Shown: positions 13,245-23,700 of the stretch, piece by piece
Position numbering within the stretch: position 1 is the stretch's first letter
Layout of the letters: each line of letters starts with the position of its first letter
Origin: Asterias rubens
Taxonomy: Eukaryota > Echinodermata > Asteroidea > Forcipulatida > Asteriidae
Assembly (NCBI RefSeq): GCF_902459465.1
Contig: NC_047083.1
Coordinates: 1,676,501-1,740,500, forward strand
Direction of reading: 5' to 3'
DNA length: 64,000 nt
Position numbers and translations under genes: made by a program
Notes under the pieces: generated by a model
What the model was told of the DNA's origin: nothing
The model's input: the letters and a program-made list of their open reading frames with translations, nothing else
Database searches by the model: none

Positions 13245-13345
13245 CAAACTATAAAAAGTAAACTGACAAAACAATAAAATAGGTGAAATCGATTGAAAAA
13301 TCGGCCACGTCCGACTCCTCCGAATTGTGCGTCCGTCGCGCCCGC
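13245..13345 (-). promoter_or_regulatory. Likely FBXO47 5' UTR / core promoter
   Basis: A short CpG-rich patch (CGTCCGACTCC, GTCCGTCGCGCCCGC around 13307-13342) sits just upstream of the first FBXO47 coding exon in otherwise AT-rich DNA. No TATA box is seen. This is position-based inference. Confidence 0.35.
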
Positions 13346-14590
13346 TGTGCTGTGTTGAAATGTGAACATTTTCGAATCAGCTGATCACTTTTTGTGGGCA
13401 TTTAAACTTCCCGCTTTATTTGACGTAAATATGCAGGAAACTTTTTCCCGCCATTTTGGTGTACACATATCCGTGTCGTCTGCTACTTCACTGCTGATTC
13501 TGTGCGCTGTGTTTATGCAGACTTTTTGCTTGTTATTTACTCGACGTGTACAGTACCACGGCCGGATGTTTTGGGATGTTGTTGTGTGTGGTGTGTGGTA
13601 CTTGATTTGACCATGATTTGACCTTATGGTAGGGTCATCTTTGGTGATGGGCCTGGGATTGCTTTCCGAGATTTACCATAAATAAACTTCCATGACTTCT
13701 GTGCCCATTTTTCATAGAGCAGTAGAAAATAATGTTATTGCTTAAAATATCCTTGCTTCGATACGAGCAGGATACCAGTCACAAATTTTACGTGATTAGA
13801 TTATATTGTATTTTGACTGAAGCATTTTCTTTTGTTTTCTTTCTTATTTTAGTCTATTTTTTTGGCAGCAAAACTTTTCAGTCCGAACCAAAAAGAATTA
13901 TTTATTAAAAAAAAGAAATAAATAAAAAAAACAAAAAAAACCACAACAAAGAAACAAACAAACAAAACAAACAAAAACATACTTTTTTTTTGATTTTACT
14001 TGATTTGTGCAAATGTTATAATTATAAAATTTGAAATAGGAAAGGGAATAGATGAGCTAGGAATTGTTTTTAAAAATCCATCAAAAATGTAAATATTAAA
14101 ATTTTAAACAAAAATTAACTCAAATTTTTCTTTGACTGATTCGACCTTGATTTTATTATTGTTACACGTCAGATATGACACGTTCACAATGCTCTTTTAT
14201 GAGGGTGATGCAACACCAAGAACTACCAAACTATGTTTTTTTTTTTTTTCACTTTCTCAAGCTCTCGAAATTTCTTTAAAAAGTGACGTGTCCCTATCCC
14301 CCATGTTGCATGCGTGGCAGACGAGTTCGTCCGTCCATGTGCAACGAAGAAAGGAAGAAGACGTGGCAAGTTTTATCCAATCACCATTGCCTGGATTGCC
14401 AACTTGGCTGCTGTTGTCCAATCAGGATGCCTTTGATTCACGCAATGGATTTTTCCAAGCCGTAAAGATAGACCAACTTCATTGGTTAGGATTTCTTAGG
14501 GTAAAAATAACGCATTGTCATTGGTTGAGACTGACCTATGACCGGATCTCGCGAACTGTGACCTGTCATCCACGTAGTCACCATCGACAA
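13345..14590. other. Spacer between divergent FBXO47 and CALU
   Basis: About 1.2 kb between divergent gene starts. It contains an M3-like fragment (about 13705-13800), A/T-rich low-complexity sequence (13860-14110) and, at its right end, the CALU CCAAT cluster. The ORFs here (for example 14132-14596) have no family features and overlap promoter motifs, so I do not call a gene. Confidence 0.5.
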
Positions 14591-14599
14591 GTATAAAAT
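14377..14599 (+). promoter_or_regulatory. CALU promoter: four CCAAT boxes and a TATA box
   Basis: CCAAT at 14377-14381 and 14418-14422, inverted ATTGG at 14481-14485 and 14520-14524, then TATAAAAT at 14592-14599. Transcription should begin near 14622-14630, leaving a 5' UTR of about 155 nt before the ATG at 14782. Clustered CCAAT boxes upstream of TATA suggest NF-Y control, common for secretory-pathway chaperone genes. I looked for a full ER-stress element (CCAAT-N9-CCACG) and found none. Confidence 0.6.
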
Positions 14600-14781
14600 C
14601 GGTCGAAACAACTCCGGGCTTACAAATCTGTTTTGTTGAGTTGAAATATCCGGTAAAACAAGACATTTTAGCCTTAATATTGCTGGAAGGTGCAGGCATC
14701 TTTGCAGAGAATTTTAAGTTGCGACTCAGGTCTGTTTTTGTATTTATCAACGCCGTTACTTGCCATCAACAAATTGTAAAC

Positions 14782-17700
14782 ATGAAGAGTCTGGCGATCG
14801 TAGCTTTCCTCACCGCTCTGTTGGTCGTGACTTTTGCAAAACCAGCAGAAAAACAGGACGAGCATCAAAGTGACAGAGTGAAAGACACAAAACTTAGTGA
14901 CGAGGCTCATTTTGAAGGAAAGGAACATAACGTTGATTATGACCACGAAGCTTTCCTTGGTGAAGATGAAGCGAAAACATTTAAAGACCTCAGTCCAGAG
15001 GAAAGCAGAAAAAGACTTGGGTAAGTTTGGGAATTTTAACTTTTTTTTATATTAAGGTTTTTCAATCGGTCCTACTAAAAGCCGACAACTCGCCGACAAC
15101 GCCGACAACAAGTCCAGAGCGCCGACAACTCGCCGCCAACAAGTTTTAATTACCTCAAAAATGGCCAATAAACCATAGATGTATTAGAACTATATGTGTT
15201 CTGTAATATAAACATAAAGTTAATGGAAAAACTTCACAAAAAGTGTGAATTTTTAACCAGAAAAAAACTTCACTTGCACGAAAAGCGGTCGGACGCCATC
15301 TTGGCTTAAAAACCGTGTTTGGACCAGACCATTATGATACGGGTAGATTTAGCACTTGTCAACAACAGAGGGCGGGCTTCATGTGAAGACCTTCACTGCA
15401 GTGTGCACAGTGCATGACGCCCGCCCTCTATTGCTAAGTCTGACTCACCCGCATCATAATGGACTGGTCCGAACACGATTTTAAGCCAAGATGGCGTCCG
15501 ACCGTTTTCCGTGAACGTTCAGTTTTTTTTCTGGTTAAAAATTCACACTTTTCGTGAAGTTTTTACATTAAATTTATGTTTATATTACAGCACACATATA
15601 GTTCTAATACATCTATGGTATATTGGCAATTGTCGAGGTAATTAAAACTTGTTGGCGGCGAGTTGTCGGCGCTCTGGACTTGTTGTCGGCGTTGTCGGCG
15701 AGTTGTCGGCTTTTAGTAGGACCCTTTTCAATTTCGGCATGTTCGGGGTTCGTAAATAAAATGCCGTGGGGTTTCTTTAAATAACCATGTTAACTATACC
15801 GTTATACGAATTCAGAATGACCCATCAACATAAGTGTTCATGTATCACAATTGAGCCAAAATATTCCTAAAGAGTTTCAGCTTTTTGTTTGCCCCATACA
15901 TGTAAGTTTGTTTCGTTCTATGATTTTCTTGTAAAGTTCATGTTGTGACGTGTGAAGGAAGGATCGGAATGATTTAGTGTTTTTGAGATATTTGTTTTGA
16001 TTGCCTGTTGATGTATTGTTGTCTGGTTGTTTGTTTTTTATTCGTCATGTTCGTGGAGAAAATTATTATTTTTGGAAATCTGTCTGTATCCTGCCTAAAA
16101 AAAAAAAGGGAAAACCTCATTTGAGTACAAATTTCGAATTGGTCAAATTATAGGGCCTACTATGTTTTAGTACAACTCTCTGTATGGACTATGCCGCCAT
16201 GCCATGGCCATTTTACTCATTTGAGCATGTTGAGGTAAATAGACCTTATGCATTGACGTCACCCAGCCGCCATCTTTGTTGAGGTCAAACGGTGACGAAA
16301 CAATCGAAACGCACATAGATTGGCCAATGAACAACCTCCTTTTGACCTCAATGCGGGGGCGCCGTACTGAAATGACGTCATGTGCATAAGGTCTATTAGA
16401 AATTAATAGTATTAATACTATACTATAATAATTCATATCAAATAAAAAAAGTGGTGGGGACATACAGAAACTTTTCCCTTTCACTTTATTCTTGTTTTTA
16501 TTTGAAAAGTTGTGGCAGGATTTATGGTTGCTTCACTTTAATTATAAATTTTCTTCTCAACATTTTACCAGTGTGATCGTAGATAAAATTGATACTGACA
16601 ATGACGGCTTTGTCACTGAAGAAGAATTGAAGACGTGGATTGAACATCAACAAGTAAGACTTTGTTTTAAAATGGACAGTGCTTTTCAGGCCAAGTAAAA
16701 AATGACCACTGATTGTCGGGTCCTACTACTTGCCGCCAACTCGCCGTCAACTCACTTGTGCCGTCAACTTGACGTCAACTCCTCCAATTTACATTTAAAA
16801 CCCACAAAAGAAGCATAGAACGGTGACTTATCAGCTAAAAGAGAACTTGCGTAAGTTTTAGGTCGTATTTCGGAATAAAAATTGAGTTTTTTTTCTTGTG
16901 AAAAAAATTATCTCGAAGCAGCAAAACCGTCGGCCGCCATCTTGCTTTTTCATATGGATTAATCTTGGCCCAAGATGTCAATGATTGGTACTTTTTTTAT
17001 CAACACAAAGTCGTTTTTGTGAATAAATTTGTACCGACGAAAACCATGAGAAATATGTAGTTCAGCCCAGACTTAACACTTCCGTGCCCCATTTATAAAT
17101 TTGTCAAGTAAATTTAATGAGTTGACGGCACGAAAATGATTTGACGGCGAGTTGACAGCAAGTCGGCGAGTTGACGGCAAGTAGTAGGACCGCTGATTGT
17201 CCCCTCCTTCATTCTTTTTTGAAGCCGCATCCTTCATTTAAAAGAAAATGTTTGGTTCTCCAAATAACTGTATACTTGCCTTTAATGTTAAGCACAATTT
17301 TCAACAGCAGTGTACACATTTGTAAAAATGTACGGTGTGCCATTTATGAAGATGCAAGCTCAGTTTACTCTCATGTGAGTGAAAAACTGTTGGACAAAAT
17401 ACTCTTTCCTCTCACGGTTTTGAATATAAGCCTAGAATATTTGACAACATAAATTGTGGGCTATCTTATGTTTGTTGGACATAAATTTTATTTCGGTTTG
17501 TTTGTTTGTTTGTGGTGTTCAACAGTGAACAAATTGACAAAATTCCCAAATGTTAGTGAAACTGAATGCAAAAAGGTAAAAAGATAAACAAATCGCAAGT
17601 TTTATGCAATGGTGCTGTGTTGAAAACAAGTCAGTAAAATTATCACATTGGAAGGGGGACATTAAATTTGGGCGAGTAGAAAATAGCACAAGGTTCGATT

Positions 17701-20700
17701 TCACAAAGAGCTAAGATTGATCTTAACTGCGAATCGGTGTGAAATGTCTGTAATACTGACAACACATCTAAAGGACGAATCTTTAGTGCTTTGTGAACTC
17801 GAGCCCAGCTCATGTAAATGTTTGGAGTTTTTTTTTTGAAGGGGGGGGGGGGTTGGAGATGGGAAAGTAGTGGGGGGTGCTTATTACTTCATCCACACAG
17901 CACTATTTCATTTCATTGCTTTACATTTCTTTTTTTTGTCTTTTCTGTTTTCATTTACACTTTGCATTGCTCTTCAGAATAAGTACGCCCATAACGACGC
18001 AGAAATTCACTGGGAAAATCGTAACCAAATCCCTGATGATATAATGTCCTGGGCCGAGTACAATGCCACTACTTATAGTAGCCGATCTGGTAATATTTAT
18101 AGTCAATACCTTTTTTTACCCACAGAATACTTTATGACTGGCATGAGTTGAACAATGAGGGCATTATTCTTAACCATAGTTCCATCAGTATGCCATGTGA
18201 CCCAGTTAGATGTGATAGTGCAAAAACCAATGATCTAAGTTGGTGTACACCTTTGGGGAAGTGTCCTGGGTTTTAAATGGGGTAAAGGCAGTTTTCTCCA
18301 TGCCCCTATTTTAGATTTCCCATTTGTAAAAAATGCCTGCGTGTATGCAAGGGAAACCTGCCTTGCCGTTACAAAAATATGTTGATGATAAAGAAGACCA
18401 TCACGTTAAAGCCATGTTGCTTTTTCACCTGTTTACTTTAAGGCAGTATTCCAATTGGCAGCTATAGCTTCGGCTACGACTGTTGCTACATAGGTATGTT
18501 GCTAAAGACACACTATACTTCAACGCAGCGATGCATTCCTAGCCAAAGCCGTATCGACCAATTCGGACACAGCCTAAAAAACCAAGACAATGTCAGAAGC
18601 ACTTGGCAAAAAGCCTGGTTCTGTTTTTAAATTAGGGAGTCATTTGTTACTGCAATTGCACGCAGGGAACCCAACAAAAATGGTGGCAGATTACCAACGG
18701 TGTACACCTTCCTCCATTGAAACTTCGGCTACAGCTACGGCTAGATCGTGCGCGTCTGCCTATTCTTCAACACTGGTAGACGTGCTGATCTAGACGTAGC
18801 TGTAGCCGAAGTCGTCGTTTCGGACACGGCCTCAGACTGCATGCTACTATTGTTGTCACTCTTTTACAGAAAACATTCATCTTTGACGATGTGATAGGGC
18901 TTTGGGCGGCCCACAACCCAGATAAGAATGACCTAATGACATGGGACGAGTATAACTCAACAACATACAGCAACTTACCTGGTGAGAGCAGCTATGGGCA
19001 CTCACCACACTCTGCTGTTAGAGACGCTCCGTGCAACCCTTTAACTCAGGCCTCGAAAAAACCAAGGGCGCACCCAGCAATTACCGTGGTGCCCTGTGTA
19101 TTTGCTGCGGTGCCCTTTGCAAAGTTCCAAATACAAGTTAAAGTTGTGGTCATAGTAAGTGCCCCTTACCAGAGGAAAATTGCTGTGCACCTTTAAGAAT
19201 GAAAGTCAAGGCCTACCTTACTTCCTCCGCACACTTTTCCCACAGGCAACCTCAATCCTTCACTGACCTCAGGTCTTGAATTACGGAGTAAAACCACAAG
19301 ACCGCAGGGCTTGTAGCTCAAAAATGTTTACAAGACAAGAATTTATTTTACAAGACCATAATCAAAAAGATTTGAACAAGAGAAGCTCTTGATACACATT
19401 ACGTATGTAGATCTTTCTCATTTTGTCTTCATGTGAAGCGTACTTTGAGACTCCAAAGATTTTAAAGATCAGATGTATTCACAAAGACATTTCACAATGA
19501 GGTAGCCTATTACCATTGAATTAGAGAACACAAATCCATCTGGCTTGTCCAGTTGTGAGTTTACTTACTCAATGCTAAATTTACCAGTCTCGGGCCTGCG
19601 GTCCAGTGTTAAATTGAGACCTGGTAAGAAAATATGGAAAAATAATGACAGTTTGAAAAGACTTTTAATTGATTTTGTAATTGGATTAGAAAATTAAATG
19701 ACCTAAGCTAAGGGCTGCACGGAGTGGATTCAAACAACACAAGAGGTCCCTTGTCCCGAAGTTGACCCGTTCCCTCAGTGTCTTAAACCCTGTGTTTACG
19801 TTTCAAGCTTGTGCATCAGCTTCGCTAGAAATCTCTAACTGCTTAACTCCTCATGCTGTCATCTTAAAGTCACCTTTCTTGTTTTTTTCTTTTCTCTCAA
19901 AAGCTCTTCTGTCTTGAATACCCAACCTTTTATTTTTTACAAATTAAGCACATTTTTTACCCAACAATTGTTATAAAGTTCCTGTACATGTATAATACAG
20001 CAACTTTGCTTTGTCGAATGATGTCAAAATTGTGGAAGTGAACCGTATACAGTTATTCAGTGCCAAACTGTCAAAGAAACTAAGAAAATTTTTATGAAGT
20101 CTGTAAAGCTGTACATAATGTTTTCTGCTAAGCAGAATTTCCATCCTATGCTTACCGTTTGCAAAGCAAATAGCGTACTATCTTTTTTGAGACATGCTAC
20201 CTTATCTTGGTTTTGGCAAAAAATATTCATTAATGTTATCATGTCATGGTGATGGATCCATATTGGGCTCTTCTGCTTAATAGTATAGTAGTTACATTAT
20301 AAAATTCAGAGAGAAATTTATCTTTCCTTCTTCTTCTCGACTTGACCTTGATTCCTTTCTCGGAATGTATTCCTGCTAAAAATGCTTTCACTAACCCGAC
20401 CATCTTCCTTGTCTGTTGCACTGATCAATCACTGGGTCATCATGGGTATTGTGTGAAACTAATGTTAGAATGCTCCCTCATTGCTTGGGCTCATGCCTTA
20501 CCCCCCTTATCAATCTCTAGACACCTGTTTCATAATTGGAGGCCAATTACAGAGAAGACTTTTACCAAAGACTTTCATTGGCTTGTAAAGTTTGTCGTTG
20601 AACCCTGTATTTATTTCATTGTTGAGACTTTTCAAAGAAACTTGCATTATTCAAGTTTGTTGATTGTATCTTTTGTATACTATTTTCAATGTGTTCTCCA

Positions 20701-23700
20701 ATTATGAAAGTGTCGTCCAGGGATAACGGTCATCTGCTGAGAAAAACTTTGCCCCGAATATCATGATTTCTACTTTTACATTGTAACCCAATGAAAAGGT
20801 GTTTTATATTGTCGCTACAGGGATGCGTAGCCGTTTTTTCATCTACTAGATTGAGTACTGTGTTTGATTCACTCGCAAAGAAATCAGGATTTTGCGGCAT
20901 CGTTTTGCAGTAGGATGACCTCTGATTAACCCTTTTTTTAATTTATTTGATGAACCATCTTCATTAATTGACCTCGCAGAAGCAATACTCGGCAGAGAAT
21001 GCGGAACAGTCTTGGAAGTCAAGTGGTTTCAAATCACAAGTTGAATGGGACGAGTACCTTCAAAGTGCTTTCGGAAAAGTTGGTGAGGGAAAGCACACAC
21101 AAAAAATACCCCAAATTATTTTAAAAATTGACCCAGTCAGTTTCCCTTGTGGTGTATTACTTGACATTAAGTTCATCTCCTTTACGTGACTCGCTGCTGC
21201 TTCCCAGGTTGTATCAAGAACGTGGGTGTGATTCCTGGCTATACGGCGATTACAAGTTGTATGGTTTAATAATAATAATAATAATAATAACCGTATTTAT
21301 AACGCGCCTTTTGCCGAAGGATACAAAGCGCCAGGTATTATTACTGCAAGGAGTGGGGCGAATTTTGAGATATAAGACCTAATCCTTAAGCACCATGTAA
21401 TGGTTTACAAGGTGCTGTGGCGCAATATGCTGTTAATCCAGCCAGGAACACCGGGGCGAACCCCTTCTCTTTTTGATAAGTGCACTGGGTTCTTTTACAT
21501 GCGTTTACACAACACATGGGACCAACGGCTTTACATCCCATCTGATGGACGAAGCAATGGTTATGTGTCACGGCTGGGGATTCGAACCCACACTCTGCTG
21601 ATCAGAAACACCAGAGTTTGAATTCGGTGCTCTTAACCACTCGGCCACGACACTTCCAAATTTGCTGACTGGCACCCCTGACAAAATTGTTATCAAAATA
21701 GGGTGACTTCCATCATTAGTGCTAGATATCTCAGTTGCTTGTTCAAGTCCCGCTCTTGTCAACTTGTTTTAGTTCAACCCCAAATCGATAGAATTACTAA
21801 AGATTTCAGTTAAATCTCGGTCCATGAAGGTCCTGTCTAAAACTGAATCAAATTTCAGGTTGATTTGAGGTATTGAAAAGAAAGAGCAAAGGTTCAGAAG
21901 AACTTGGGTTTTATTTTCTTGCCCAAAAAGGTGTAACTTGTTCTGGGACTGTTTGGTGTGTGCAAATGTCCTTGTAGGATGCTCAATCACATTGCGGAAT
22001 TACTGCATGATTCTACAGCTAATTGATGCATAGAAGAAATTCTTGAAAGTAACTGATCATATTATCACATTTGAGGCATGCACAAAATTAACTTGCCAAA
22101 ATTTCCCTTTGCAAAATCTTCTTTTATCTCCAACCTAAATTAACAATAGCGTGAATGTATTGAAATGCCATGAGTTAACATCGCCCCTCCACCTTTACTT
22201 AAACAATTAAAACACTTGCATGATGACATTGAAGTTTCATAACTTGTTACTGTACAAGAAATTGCATGAGTTTTTATCAAGTTCGAAACTTAGAAGGGAC
22301 TGTTGACATAAATGATCATATATGTAGTAGGTCTGTGGCTGTATGGAGTGTGAAGTTTCACCCAGTTAAGCCCAGTTCATACTTCGTGCGAATGCGCATG
22401 CGAAGCGCAGTTGACGTGAATTTGACGTCACAACCCTCCTTTCACAGTGATATTCGCATGTGAGTTGAGCAAAGTTGAACTGCTGCGAATTATTCGTTGC
22501 GAATATGTGACGTCAACATTCATATCGCATTCGCATTCGCAGGAAGTATGAACCGGGCTTTACTGCACCCACTTGCTGGCCATAGACTGGATACAGCCAG
22601 TGCGCCCTCGCTGGACTGGCTGGGATAAGGCTTGGAACTTAATCTTGGAGAAGGCAAGGCCATTATCATTTTGCAAAGGGAGTTTGGAGTTTGTTTAAAA
22701 TCTGGGAAACTGGGATGAAAGAGGTTAAATAATTCCATGTACATCCAGCCACAGACCTGTTATGATCATGATGTCAATGTCCTCTTTGAAAATGTTGTTA
22801 ACTACTGCACACAATAACTTACACCTACATGTATAACACAAACAACATGGAAGTTGCCAATTGTAAAAGCTTGCAGGGGGTCAAGAATGAAACCTTTATA
22901 AAACCACTATACATGGGTTCAATCAAAGGACAGTGGAGTGTGAACCACTCAGATGCTCCTGGTAGAACTTGTGTATGACACAGACTCCCCCCTGCAGTTC
23001 AAAATGGCTGGAGTTTTTCTAAAGCAACATTCTAATTCTGTTAATACTACATTGAAACCTTCAAAGAAGTTGCAGACCTGGAATTTTCATCTTCGAGAGG
23101 GCATGGCCATTTTCATATTGCAAAGGGCACTTCCATTGGAGAACCCCATAGTCAATGGGAAACCAAGGCCAAGATCAGGGCAATGGAGGCCATGACCTCT
23201 CTCAGGGCTGTGTGCTTCGTTTTTGAAAGGGCAAGGGCACCAAGGCATTTTCTTCTTGGTAATGGGCACCCTATGATGAAATTGCAAATTTGTACTGGAG
23301 CATTTCAAGGGCACCAAGGCAATGACCGGGGGACACGGAGGCAATCGCCTTCATTGCCCCCGTGTTGTATCAGACCTGACTCTGTGTAATTCCAGGCCCG
23401 GTGTTGCCATTTTTCTTGAGTAAATGGCATGAGAAATCCAGAGTCTGGATGAGGAACTTTGAAAAGGGGCATGAAGGGCACACCCCCAGGGGCTACAGAG
23501 ACAAAAGGTCTTTGTCAAACATCAATTGTTTGAGTGGATTTTTTTTTATTTTGATGACTTCATCTCATGCCAACCATAACAAACTTGTTATTATAAAAAA
23601 GTATTGTGCATGCACTGCATGTTGTGTGTTAACACTTAACAATGATTTACTCAAAGTTTGTTGACCTCATTACCTAGAAATTCAGTAAATACAACAAGTG

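Noticed and set aside
13839-13985. Possible promoter or origin in the A/T-rich low-complexity stretch
   Set aside because: Simple A/T runs without positional motifs; nothing beyond composition supports a function.
14132-14596. 154-codon ORF upstream of CALU
   Set aside because: It overlaps the CCAAT/TATA promoter, has no domain and no Kozak support.
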